Shown: positions 25,591 to 33,138 of the stretch, piece after piece
How positions within the stretch are numbered: the stretch's first letter is position 1
Layout: each line of letters starts with the position of its first letter
From: Corallococcus soli
GTDB lineage: Bacteria > Myxococcota > Myxococcia > Myxococcales > Myxococcaceae
Direction of reading: 5' to 3'
DNA: 64,000 nt
Assembly (NCBI RefSeq): GCF_014930455.1
Contig: NZ_JAAIYO010000003.1
Coordinates: 558,001-622,000 of the forward strand
The notes under the pieces: model-generated
Databases searched by the model: none
What the model saw: the letters and a program-made list of their open reading frames with translations, nothing else
What the model was told of the DNA's origin: nothing
Position numbers and translations under genes: made by a program

Positions 25591-26235
25591 CTAACCGGCC
25601 TTCTTCCGTCGCCGGTATTCTTCAAGGTCCGCGGGCGCCGGCACCGGATCTCCATCATGGCGGAAGACGCCCTGTCCCTGGGCGTATTCGCGCAGCGTTT
25701 TCTGGAGCAGCTTGCGACCGCGGAACAGCCGGCTCATCACCGTGCCCACGGGGCACTCGAGGATCTCCGCGATCTCCTTGTAGGAGAACTCCTGGAGGTC
25801 CGCGAGGATGACCACCAGCCGGAAGTCGATGGGCAGCGAGTCGATGGAGCGCAGCACGTCGTCCGACAGCAGCCGGTCGAAGAAGTACTGCTCGGGGTTG
25901 GCCGCGAAGTCCGTCGCGTCCCGGCTCACGAAGCGCTCATGCACCGCCTCGCGCTCCACGCCCTCCACCACCGTGCGCTCCTTCACCTTGCGCCGGTACC
26001 GGTTGATGAACGTGTTCGTGAGGATCTTGAAGAGCCAGGCCTTGATGTTGGTGCCACGCTCGAACTTGTCGAAGAAGCGGTAGGCCCGCATGCAGGTGTC
26101 CTGCACGAGGTCCTCGGCGTCTCGCTCGTTCTTGGTCAGCCGGAGCGCCGCCGAATAGAGCGGGTCCAGGTGCGCCAGCGCCAGCTCTTCGAATTCCTGC
26201 TTCGTCCGGTTGGGTTGCCTGAAGTCCAGCATCAT
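25591..26235 (-). CDS. rpoE1: ECF sigma factor, RpoE1-like
   Basis: A 214-residue ECF sigma. Region 2 runs about 20-90 ([20 protein letters not shown] for 2.1-2.2, RFDKFERG-like [19 protein letters not shown] for 2.3-2.4), and region 4 about 135-190 ([20 protein letters not shown], then [14 protein letters not shown], the -35-reading helix). The C-terminal 25 residues are a charged tail. Context (anti-sigma, then frzS, with the frz locus nearby) matches M. xanthus RpoE1, which has been linked to motility behaviour. The first of two adjacent ATGs (26235) has GGGAG 4 bases upstream; the second (26232) has better spacing. The symbol rests on synteny and recall of the M. xanthus protein. Confidence 0.85.
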   Translation of the reverse strand: MMLDFRQPNRTKQEFEELALAHLDPLYSAALRLTKNERDAEDLVQDTCMRAYRFFDKFERGTNIKAWLFKILTNTFINRYRRKVKERTVVEGVEREAVHERFVSRDATDFAANPEQYFFDRLLSDDVLRSIDSLPIDFRLVVILADLQEFSYKEIAEILECPVGTVMSRLFRGRKLLQKTLREYAQGQGVFRHDGDPVPAPADLEEYRRRKKAG

Positions 26236-26294
26236 GCGCTCCCGCCTTCCAGGGGCCCGAAATGATTGGGGAATGCGTCGCCTGCCTAACGGTC

Positions 26295-26322
26295 AATCTA
26301 TGCACCGGAACAGACGGGTCAA
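26295..26322 (-). promoter_or_regulatory. Predicted promoter of the sigma/anti-sigma operon
   Basis: On the minus strand, TTGACC (26317-26322), a 16-base spacer and TAGATT (26295-26300), about 60 bases before the sigma gene start. It resembles a housekeeping promoter; I do not see an obvious ECF-type AAC/CGT pair, so autoregulation is not evident. Confidence 0.45.
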
Positions 26323-26447
26323 CAACGCTTTCCCCTGGCGCGCCGTCCGCATGCCCGCTTCTAGGGTGCGAAGACGCCCGGCGGGATCATTTATTCCACA
26401 GGGTGGGAACCCGAGGGGTCACCCGGACGGAACTCCCCTGCGGCAAC

Positions 26448-26470
26448 CCGGCCAGAACGCGTCTGGCCGG
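26448..26470 (-). terminator. Hairpin downstream of ald
   Basis: A perfect 9-bp stem (CCGGCCAGA/TCTGGCCGG) with a 5-base loop, 16 bases beyond the ald stop codon on the minus strand. It separates ald from the sigma operon promoter. Confidence 0.65.
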
Positions 26471-26486
26471 CTGCCGGGCAGGCGGG

Positions 26487-27614
26487 TTACTTCTTGCCGC
26501 CGATGGCGTCCATCAGGGGCACGTAGTCGTAGCCCATGTCCTTGGCGACGGCCTCGTACGTGATGTGGCCATTGTAGGTGTTGATGGCGCGCTGGAGGGC
26601 GCGGTCGGACTTGATGGCCTCCACCAGGCCCAGGTCCGCGATCTTCCGCGAGTAGGGGCGGGTGGTGTTGGTGAGCGCGAACGTGGACGTCTGCGGCACC
26701 GCGCCGGGCATGTTGGCCACGCAGTAGTGGACGACGTCGCTCACGGTGAACGTGGGGTTGTCGTGCGTGGTGGGCTTGCACGTCTCGATGCAGCCGCCCT
26801 GGTCCACCGCCACGTCGACGACGACGGAGCCGGGCTCCATCTCCGCGATGAGCTCGCGCGAGACGAGCTTGGGCGCCTTGCCGCCGGGGATGAGCACGCC
26901 GCCGACCACGAGGTCCGACTCGCGCACGGTGCGCGCGATGGACTCCGTGTCCGACGCCAGCGTCTGCGCGCGGCCGAGGAACACGTCGTCCAGGTAGGTG
27001 AGGCGCTCCAGGTTCACGTCGATGATGGTCACTTCCGCGCCCATGCCCACCGCGACCTTGGCGGCGCACAGGCCCACCACGCCGCCGCCGATGATGGCCA
27101 CGCGGCCGCGGCGCACGCCGGGCACGCCGCCCAGCAGGATGCCCTTGCCGCCGTGCGCCTTCTCCAGGCACGCGGCGCCCACCTGGATGGCCATCTTGCC
27201 GGCCACCTCGCTCATGGGCTTGAGCAGCGGCAGGCTGCCGTCGTCCAACTGGAGCGTCTCGTAGGCGACCGCGGTGACCTTCTTCTTGATGAGCGTCTTG
27301 GTGAGCTCCGGATCCACGCCGGCCAGGTGGAAGTACGTGTAGACGATCTGCCCGGGCTGCATGCGCTCGTACTCGGGCGCGATGGGCTCCTTCACCTTCA
27401 CCACCATCTCCGCGCGCTTCCACACCTCATCCGCGGTGGAGATGATCTGCGCGCCGACGCGCTGGTACTCCGAATCAGGGATGCCGGAGCCGACGCCTGC
27501 GTTCGTCTCGACCAGCACCGTGTGCCCCGCGCTGGTGAGCGCGCGCACGCCCGCAGGCACCATGCCGACACGGTACTCGCGGGTTTTGATCTCCTTGGGA
27601 ACTCCGACGATCAC
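26487..27614 (-). CDS. ald: Alanine dehydrogenase
   Basis: A 375-residue NAD-dependent enzyme for reversible conversion of L-alanine to pyruvate and ammonia. The N-terminal [17 protein letters not shown] and MVVKVKEP are family signatures; YTYFHLAG provides catalytic His near 96; [17 protein letters not shown] is the Rossmann glycine motif; [12 protein letters not shown] holds the catalytic Asp. Length is normal. The start is GTG at 27614 with GGAGG 6 bases upstream. It is divergent from the radical SAM gene. In myxobacteria, which live on amino acids, it would feed alanine into central metabolism. Confidence 0.96.
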   Translation of the reverse strand: MIVGVPKEIKTREYRVGMVPAGVRALTSAGHTVLVETNAGVGSGIPDSEYQRVGAQIISTADEVWKRAEMVVKVKEPIAPEYERMQPGQIVYTYFHLAGVDPELTKTLIKKKVTAVAYETLQLDDGSLPLLKPMSEVAGKMAIQVGAACLEKAHGGKGILLGGVPGVRRGRVAIIGGGVVGLCAAKVAVGMGAEVTIIDVNLERLTYLDDVFLGRAQTLASDTESIARTVRESDLVVGGVLIPGGKAPKLVSRELIAEMEPGSVVVDVAVDQGGCIETCKPTTHDNPTFTVSDVVHYCVANMPGAVPQTSTFALTNTTRPYSRKIADLGLVEAIKSDRALQRAINTYNGHITYEAVAKDMGYDYVPLMDAIGGKK

Positions 27615-27790
27615 GACTGCCTCCGGATAGGGGACTGCGAAAACGTGGCGGACCCATAAACCAGGGCCCCAGCGCTTTCAAGGCGCGCTCCGGCAGGCGG
27701 GTGTGGGCTGGCGTGATGGGGCTCATTCGCCCGCACCCATGACGCGAGGCGTTGGACGCGTCACGGGCCGCTCGTGTTAGTTAGCGGAGC

Positions 27791-29101
27791 ATGACGCACG
27801 CGCCGAAATTGCTCTTCGCGGACTCCAAGGGCCGGGTGATGGAACATCCGTACCTCATCGCCACCCTGCGCAGCGGGGAGGAGCTCGTGCCGCCGCAGGA
27901 CAAGCCCATCGCCCTGCCAGCGGCGGGACGGCTGGTGCACCTGCCCGGACGGCTGCCGGTGGGACTCAACCCGGACTCCGGCGAGCTGGAGCTGGTGCGC
28001 GAGATGAAGGTCGGCGGCAAGACCTTCGTGCCCAACGCCGTGGGCGCGCTCCTGCCGCCCGGCTACACGCGCACGTTCCTCCCTGGCGAGGTGAAGGGGG
28101 ACGGGCCGGTGCTGCCGCAGTGGGCGTACACGGCGGCGGCGTGGGGGGAGAAGGGCCCGCTCGCGTGGGCCATCCACACCGACCGGCGCTCGCACTGGGA
28201 GCCGGAGGCGTACTCCACGCCGGAGCTCAAGGGGCTGGTTACCGCCCACATGGAGCGCTTCCCGGACAGCCGCGTGCTCAAGCAGTTGAAGACGTGCGCG
28301 CTGCTCTACCGCTGCTTCACGTCGCAGAACATCTTCTACGCGCGCGACGAGGGCGCCATCCCCGCGTCGGTGATGTGCAACGCGCGCTGCGTGGGCTGCA
28401 TCTCGGATCAGCCCGCGGACGGCCCGCCGGCCTCGCACGAGCGCATGGATGACGGCCCGTCCGCGGAGGAGATGGCGGCCATCGGCCTGTACCACCTGGA
28501 GCACGCGCCGGGCCGCACCATGGTGAGCTTCGGCCAGGGGTGCGAGGGCGAGCCGCTGACGCGCTGGAAGTACATCGCGGAGTCCATCCGCCTGATGCGC
28601 GCGAAGACGGACCGGGGCTCCATCAACATCAACACCAACGCCAGCCTCACGCATGGCCTGAGGGCGCTGCTGGACGCGGGGCTGGACGCCGTGCGCGTGT
28701 CGCTCAACGCCGCGTCCAAGGGCCTCTATGAGGCCTACTACAAGCCGGTGAAGTACGGCTGGGAGGACGTGGAGGCCTCCATCGCGCTGGCGCGGGAGCG
28801 CGGGGCGTACCTGGCGCTGAACCTCCTCTTGTTCCCCGGCGTCACCGACCGCGAGGGCGAGGTGCGGGCGCTGGAGGACCTGGTGCGCAAGTACCGCGTG
28901 GATCAGGTGCAGACGCGCTCGCTGTGCATCGACCCGCTCCAGTACCTGGAGGTGGCGCGAGGGCAGGGCGCGGGCGGCGAGCCGGTGGGCATCCGCACGC
29001 TGCTGAACCGGCTGAAGGCGGCGCGGCCGGGGCTCATCATCGGCAACTTCGCGCGCGGCCTGGAGGAGCGGGACAACGCCGCGAGCGCGCCTCGCACCTG
29101 A
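27791..29101 (+). CDS. Radical SAM protein
   Basis: A 436-residue radical SAM enzyme. The [4Fe-4S] motif C-x3-C-x2-C is Cys196, Cys200 and Cys203 (VMCNARCVGC), unusually far from the N-terminus: the first 190 residues are an extra domain. SFGQGCEGEP after it is the GGE-like SAM contact, and ININTNASLTHGL, AVRVSLNAASKGLYEAY and LALNLLLFPGVTD follow the family's barrel order. Substrate unknown; no peptide gene lies beside it. GGAGC precedes the ATG; TTGGAC-N17-TGTTAG lies just upstream. It is divergent from ald. Confidence 0.88.
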   Translation: MTHAPKLLFADSKGRVMEHPYLIATLRSGEELVPPQDKPIALPAAGRLVHLPGRLPVGLNPDSGELELVREMKVGGKTFVPNAVGALLPPGYTRTFLPGEVKGDGPVLPQWAYTAAAWGEKGPLAWAIHTDRRSHWEPEAYSTPELKGLVTAHMERFPDSRVLKQLKTCALLYRCFTSQNIFYARDEGAIPASVMCNARCVGCISDQPADGPPASHERMDDGPSAEEMAAIGLYHLEHAPGRTMVSFGQGCEGEPLTRWKYIAESIRLMRAKTDRGSININTNASLTHGLRALLDAGLDAVRVSLNAASKGLYEAYYKPVKYGWEDVEASIALARERGAYLALNLLLFPGVTDREGEVRALEDLVRKYRVDQVQTRSLCIDPLQYLEVARGQGAGGEPVGIRTLLNRLKAARPGLIIGNFARGLEERDNAASAPRT

Positions 29102-29120
29102 TGGACGCGGGGCCAGGGGT

Positions 29121-29149
29121 TTGACCCTCCGGGGGCGGACGGCTACAGA
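29121..29149 (+). promoter_or_regulatory. Predicted promoter abutting the TPR lipoprotein start codon
   Basis: TTGACC (29121-29126), a 17-base spacer and TACAGA (29144-29149). Only 7 bases separate it from the ATG at 29157 and there is no Shine-Dalgarno sequence, so the mRNA would be leaderless. The same arrangement recurs at frzA and the S58 peptidase gene. Confidence 0.5.
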
Positions 29150-29156
29150 GCCGGGC

Positions 29157-29855
29157 ATGTCCGTCTCCTCCCGCGCCCCGTCCCGTCTGGCCGTCCTCTG
29201 CCTCTTCCCCGGTGCCGTCGCCATGCTCGGCGCGTGCAGCAAGGCGCCCGAGGAGCCGGAGTTCGACCATGGCTTGAAGAAGCCCATCGTGCGCAAGCTG
29301 CGCGAGGAGCTGAAGGCGACGCCGTGTGACAAGGCGAAGGCGCAGGAGCACGCGCAGCTGCTGCTGACCACCGGCGACCTCAAGGGCGTGACGAAGGCGT
29401 CGGACGACTTCGCGGCCGCCGGCTGTGGCGCCAACGTCGTCCTGCTCCAGCTCTCGTACACGGCGAACGCGCGGCTGGAGAACAAGGAGGGCGCGCTGAA
29501 GGCCGCCACCGCGCTGGTGGAGGCGCAGCCCACCAACGCCAGCTACCGCGTGTGGCGGGGCCTGTCGCAGGACGCCCTGGGCCAGACGGAGGGGGCCGCG
29601 GCGGACTACCAGAAGGCCTTCGAGCTCCAGCCGGATCAGCGCCCCATCCTCAACGCGCTGCTGAAGGCCTACGAAACGCTCAACCGGCCCTGTGACGCGC
29701 TGGCCGCGTACGAGCGCTACGTGCAGGCGAAACCCACGGAGGCGAACAAGTCCGACGTGAAGGAGGCAATGCAGGTCCTGGCCAGCAAGACGACCTGCCC
29801 GGTGGACGCCGGCGCGACGGACGCCGGGGGCATTGAAGCCGCCACGACGCCCTGA
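29157..29855 (+). CDS. TPR lipoprotein
   Basis: A 232-residue lipoprotein with lipobox MLGAC (Cys27). Residues about 60-215 form TPR-like helical repeats: CDKAKAQEHAQLLLTTGDLK, LENKEGALKAATALVEAQPT, GQTEGAAADYQKAFELQPDQ and NRPCDALAAYERYVQAKPTE are successive units. Cys residues near 50, 87, 181 and 215 may form disulfides. It probably binds other envelope proteins. It sits next to frzZ, convergent with it, but nothing ties it to Frz signalling. Confidence 0.8.
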   Translation: MSVSSRAPSRLAVLCLFPGAVAMLGACSKAPEEPEFDHGLKKPIVRKLREELKATPCDKAKAQEHAQLLLTTGDLKGVTKASDDFAAAGCGANVVLLQLSYTANARLENKEGALKAATALVEAQPTNASYRVWRGLSQDALGQTEGAAADYQKAFELQPDQRPILNALLKAYETLNRPCDALAAYERYVQAKPTEANKSDVKEAMQVLASKTTCPVDAGATDAGGIEAATTP

Positions 29856-29877
29856 GGCCGCGCGGGGGGCTCGGGGA

Positions 29878-30750
29878 CTACTCGGCGCCGGGGGGCATCA
29901 GCTCCTTGGCGACGAGGTTGCCCATCACGGCGTCCTTCGGGATGTAGCCGTCAGCGCCGGCCTCGCGGCAGATGCGCTGGAGCTCTTCCACGTTCTCGCC
30001 GGAGCACAGCAGCACCTTGATTCCCTTGAAGAGGCTGTTGCTCTTGATGAAGCGGCAGAACTGCTCGCCGTTCACGTTGGGCATGCGCACGTCCAGGAGC
30101 ACCAGGTCCGGGCGCGTCTGCTTCTTCAGGATGATCTTCGTGGCCTTGTCCGCGGAGTCCGCGATGTGGACCTCGAAGCCCTTGGACACCAGGTCCGCTT
30201 CGATGATCCGCGCGGTCATCTCGCTGTCGTCCACGATGAGGATGCGCGGCTTGCGGGCCCCGGGGGCCAGCGTCTTCGGCGCGGAGAGCCCGGCGGGCGC
30301 GGGCGCGGCGGGCGCGGCCCCGGGGGCCGCGGCGCTCACGGCCGGGGTGGGGGTGGGCGCCGGGACGGCCGGGGGGATGTTCAGCGCCGGGGCGCCGATG
30401 AGGCCCATCACGCCCCCGAGCACGCCTTCCAGGCCGCCGCTCTTGAGGATGTAGCCGTCCGCGCCGGAGTTCTTCGTCTTCGCGTCCAGCTCCGTCTCGG
30501 AGATGTCGGAGTAGAGGACGAGCTTGGAGGTGACCTTCTTCACCTGCCGCAGGTATTCGACGACGTCGTCGCCGAACATCTCCGGCATGTTGACGTCCAT
30601 GAGGATGAGCGCGAAGGGCCCCTCGGCGAGCTTCTGGTCGAGCGTGGCCAGGTCGGGCGCGCCTACGGCCTCATAGCCAGCGGCCGTCAGGGCCCGGACC
30701 GTGAGCTCCAGCAGCATCGGGCTGTCATCAATGACCAGTACGCGGGACAT
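29878..30750 (-). CDS. frzZ: FrzZ, tandem-receiver output protein of the Frz pathway
   Basis: A 290-residue protein made of two receiver domains (1-120 and 168-290) joined by a Pro/Ala linker (about 121-165). Phospho-acceptors are Asp52 (LILMDVNMP) and Asp220 (LVLLDVRMP), at the same numbers as the M. xanthus phosphorylation sites. Both receivers keep the acidic pair (IDDS, VDDS) and the conserved Lys (GYILK, GYIPK), so both should be phosphorylated by FrzE. FrzZ promotes reversals. It is transcribed divergently from frzA, as in M. xanthus. GAGGAGG precedes the ATG at 30750. Confidence 0.95.
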   Translation of the reverse strand: MSRVLVIDDSPMLLELTVRALTAAGYEAVGAPDLATLDQKLAEGPFALILMDVNMPEMFGDDVVEYLRQVKKVTSKLVLYSDISETELDAKTKNSGADGYILKSGGLEGVLGGVMGLIGAPALNIPPAVPAPTPTPAVSAAAPGAAPAAPAPAGLSAPKTLAPGARKPRILIVDDSEMTARIIEADLVSKGFEVHIADSADKATKIILKKQTRPDLVLLDVRMPNVNGEQFCRFIKSNSLFKGIKVLLCSGENVEELQRICREAGADGYIPKDAVMGNLVAKELMPPGAE

Positions 30751-30845
30751 CTTCCTCCTCAGGGGCTCCCGGCCCACAACCCTACACCTTTGGTCCCCGC
30801 CGAACCATCGAAACGGCGAGCAGGCGGACAGTCTTGGATGGACCC

Positions 30846-30875
30846 TTGACCCGTTTTCGCCTCGTCCAGGATACT
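30846..30875 (+). promoter_or_regulatory. Predicted frz operon promoter
   Basis: TTGACC (30846-30851), an 18-base spacer and GATACT (30870-30875), ending 8 bases before the TTG start codon of frzA. There is no Shine-Dalgarno sequence in between, so the frz mRNA may be leaderless. Confidence 0.5.
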
Positions 30876-30883
30876 TCGGTGCC

Positions 30884-31405
30884 TTGACCCCGACCTCCAC
30901 TCCCCTGCAACGCGCGCTCCGGCAGGCGCCGGACCGCACGCTGGCCGCCCAGGCCCGACCCGAACTGGAGTTCTTCTGCTTCCGGGTGGGTGAGCTGCGC
31001 TTCGGCGTCCCCAGCGAGAACGTCACCGAGGTGCTGCGCGCCGGGCTGCTCACGCCCCTGCCGCGCACCCCCTCGTTCATCATGGGCGTCACCGGCCACA
31101 GAGGCCAGGTGCTGCCGGTGGTGGACCTGCTGCGCTTCCTGAGCAAGGGCGAGGCGCGCATCGGTCCGCGCACGCGCATCTTCGTGGGCGTCAGCGGCAG
31201 CTACGTCTCCGGCGTGGTGGCGGACACCGTGCTGGGCCTGCGCCGCGTGCCCGTGGCGGAGATCCTCCCGCCGCCCCTGGGCGGTGACGCGGCGGCGGAG
31301 CACCTGCTGGGCGTGGTGCACGGCAACACCCCGCACGACGGGCTGAACCTGCTCAACTTCTCCAAGCTGTTGCAGACGGCCCGTCAGCGCGCGGTGGTGC
31401 GATGA
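30884..31405 (+). CDS. frzA: FrzA, CheW-type coupling protein
   Basis: A 173-residue CheW homologue that couples receptor FrzCD to kinase FrzE. CheW features are present in order: ELEFFCFRVGELRFGVPSE, RTPSFIMGVTGHRGQVLPVV, VGVSGSYVSGVVADTVLGL and LLNFSKLL at the end. No ATG or GTG lies between the promoter and the CheW core, so TTG 30884 is the most likely start (the next in-frame GTG is inside the core). The stop overlaps the frzB start (ATGA). First gene of the frz operon. Confidence 0.92.
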   Translation: MTPTSTPLQRALRQAPDRTLAAQARPELEFFCFRVGELRFGVPSENVTEVLRAGLLTPLPRTPSFIMGVTGHRGQVLPVVDLLRFLSKGEARIGPRTRIFVGVSGSYVSGVVADTVLGLRRVPVAEILPPPLGGDAAAEHLLGVVHGNTPHDGLNLLNFSKLLQTARQRAVVR

Positions 31406-31806
31406 GGCACGGCACCGTCAACGGCGTCGCGGATGATCGCTCCGCGGAGGAGCTGGGAGAGGTGGACATCCTCTTCTTCCAGATCGGCGACTCCGAATAC
31501 GGCACCGACGCCTCGTCGGTGCTGCGCATCGACCGGGCGCTGCCGGACGACCTCACCGTGCGCGAACTGGGCCTGCCGCACCGCGGCCTGCGCGCGATCG
31601 TGTTCGACACCCCGGAGGGCGAGGGCCACCTGAAGGTGGACGCCGTCAACGGGGTGCGCTCCGTGGCGCTCGCCGTGCTACGCCGCATGCCCGCCGCGGT
31701 CGCGGCGGCTCCCTATGCCGTGGGCGTGTGCCTGGATGAAGAGTCCAGGCGGCCCGTGTTGCTCATTGATCTGGCGGAAACCTTGAAGACGCAAGGAAGG
31801 CACTGA
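31402..31806 (+). CDS. frzB: FrzB, short CheW-like protein
   Basis: A 134-residue CheW-like protein. It keeps the CheW N-terminal pattern (VDILFFQIGDSEYGTDASSV) and a truncated second half (HLKVDAVNGVRSVAL, RPVLLIDLAETL) and is shorter than normal CheW, as in M. xanthus. FrzB is thought to link FrzCD clusters without activating the kinase directly. It is translationally coupled to frzA by ATGA and ends 5 bases before frzCD. Confidence 0.9.
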   Translation: MRHGTVNGVADDRSAEELGEVDILFFQIGDSEYGTDASSVLRIDRALPDDLTVRELGLPHRGLRAIVFDTPEGEGHLKVDAVNGVRSVALAVLRRMPAAVAAAPYAVGVCLDEESRRPVLLIDLAETLKTQGRH

Positions 31807-31811
31807 CACAC

Positions 31812-33065
31812 ATGTCCCTGGAGAGCCCCAACGACAAGCCCGCGGCCAAGCCCCGCGGTGCGAAGAAGTCCCCAGGCGCGAAGGCCGGAGCCCCCGGGGC
31901 CAACGCGGTGGATCCGCTCAAGCCCTTCACCGACACGCTGATGTCGGTGCTGTCCGGCAACCTGAACGCGCGCGTTCCCCACGACCGCGTCCAGGCGGAT
32001 CCCACGGGCTTCGGCCACCTGCTCAACCAGGTGCTGGAGCAGTTCTCCTCCGCGGAGCACCGCAAGCAGGTGGCGGCGCAGGAGATCGATCAGGCGCTCG
32101 ACTCGCTCATCATCCTGGTGCGTGAAGGCGACCTGTCGCGCTGGAACACGTCCACGGAGGACCCCCAGCTGGGGCCCCTCCTGGAGGGCTTCGGCAAGGT
32201 CATCGAGACGCTGCGCATCTTCGTGCGGGAGATCAACGAGGCCGCGCTGCGGCTGTCGTCCTCCGCCAACCAGGTGCTCGCGGCGTCCACGCAGCACGAG
32301 ACGTCCTCCACCGAACAGGCCGCGGCCATCCATGAGACGACCGCGACCATGGAGGAGCTGAAGCACGCCTCCGCGCAGATCGCGGAGAACGCGGGCAGCG
32401 TGGCGCGCGTAGCGGAGGAGACGCTGGGCGCGGCCCGCGCGGGTCGCGGCGCCATCGGCGAGTTCATCCAGGCCATGCAGCAGATCCGCAGCGACGGCGT
32501 CGCGGTGGCGGACTCCATCTCCAAGCTGTCCAAGCGCGTGGAGCGCATCGGCACGGTGGTGGAGGTCATCGACGAGATCGCGGACCGCTCCGACCTGCTG
32601 GCCCTCAACGCGGCGCTGGAAGGCAGCCGCGCGGGCGAGGCGGGCAAGGGCTTCTCCATCGTCGCGGCGGAGATGCGCCGGCTGGCGGAGAACGTCCTGG
32701 AGTCCACCAAGGAGATCAAGAACCTCATCACGGAGATCCGCGAGGCCACGGCCGCGGCGGCGGGCGCGGCGGACGCGTCCAAGCACGCCACGGAGTCCGG
32801 CGAGAAGCTGGGCGCGGTGGCGGCGCAGGCCGTGGAGGGCATCCTCGCCGGCGTGCAGGAGACGAGCGACGCGGCCCGGGTCATCAACCTGGCCACGCAG
32901 CAGCAGCGCACGGCCACCGAGCAGGTGGTGGCGTCCATGGCGGAGATCGAGGACGTGACCCGTCAGACGACGCAGGCGTCGAAGCAGGCCACCGGGGCCG
33001 CCGCCGAGCTCACCCAGCTTGCGGGCCGGCTCGCCGAGCTCATCAAGCGCTTCAAGGCCGACTAG
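31812..33065 (+). CDS. frzCD: FrzCD, cytoplasmic chemoreceptor
   Basis: A 417-residue methyl-accepting protein with no transmembrane segment, the same length as in M. xanthus. The N-terminus (1-40) is Lys/Ala/Pro-rich. Residues about 120-417 are a long helical signalling domain; the hairpin tip reads EVIDEIADRSDLLALNAALE and SRAGEAGKGFSIVAAEMRRL. Glu/Gln pairs in the flanking helices (for example TEQAAAIHETTATMEEL) are likely methylation sites for FrzF. FrzCD clusters on the nucleoid and sets FrzE activity. AGGAAGG precedes the ATG. Confidence 0.97.
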   Translation: MSLESPNDKPAAKPRGAKKSPGAKAGAPGANAVDPLKPFTDTLMSVLSGNLNARVPHDRVQADPTGFGHLLNQVLEQFSSAEHRKQVAAQEIDQALDSLIILVREGDLSRWNTSTEDPQLGPLLEGFGKVIETLRIFVREINEAALRLSSSANQVLAASTQHETSSTEQAAAIHETTATMEELKHASAQIAENAGSVARVAEETLGAARAGRGAIGEFIQAMQQIRSDGVAVADSISKLSKRVERIGTVVEVIDEIADRSDLLALNAALEGSRAGEAGKGFSIVAAEMRRLAENVLESTKEIKNLITEIREATAAAAGAADASKHATESGEKLGAVAAQAVEGILAGVQETSDAARVINLATQQQRTATEQVVASMAEIEDVTRQTTQASKQATGAAAELTQLAGRLAELIKRFKAD

Positions 33066-33138
33066 GCGTTCTCCTGAAGGGGAGAGAGGGGCCCTGGGGA
33101 AGGCGTGAAGACGCGCCTCCCCGCCGGGCCTGCCACCC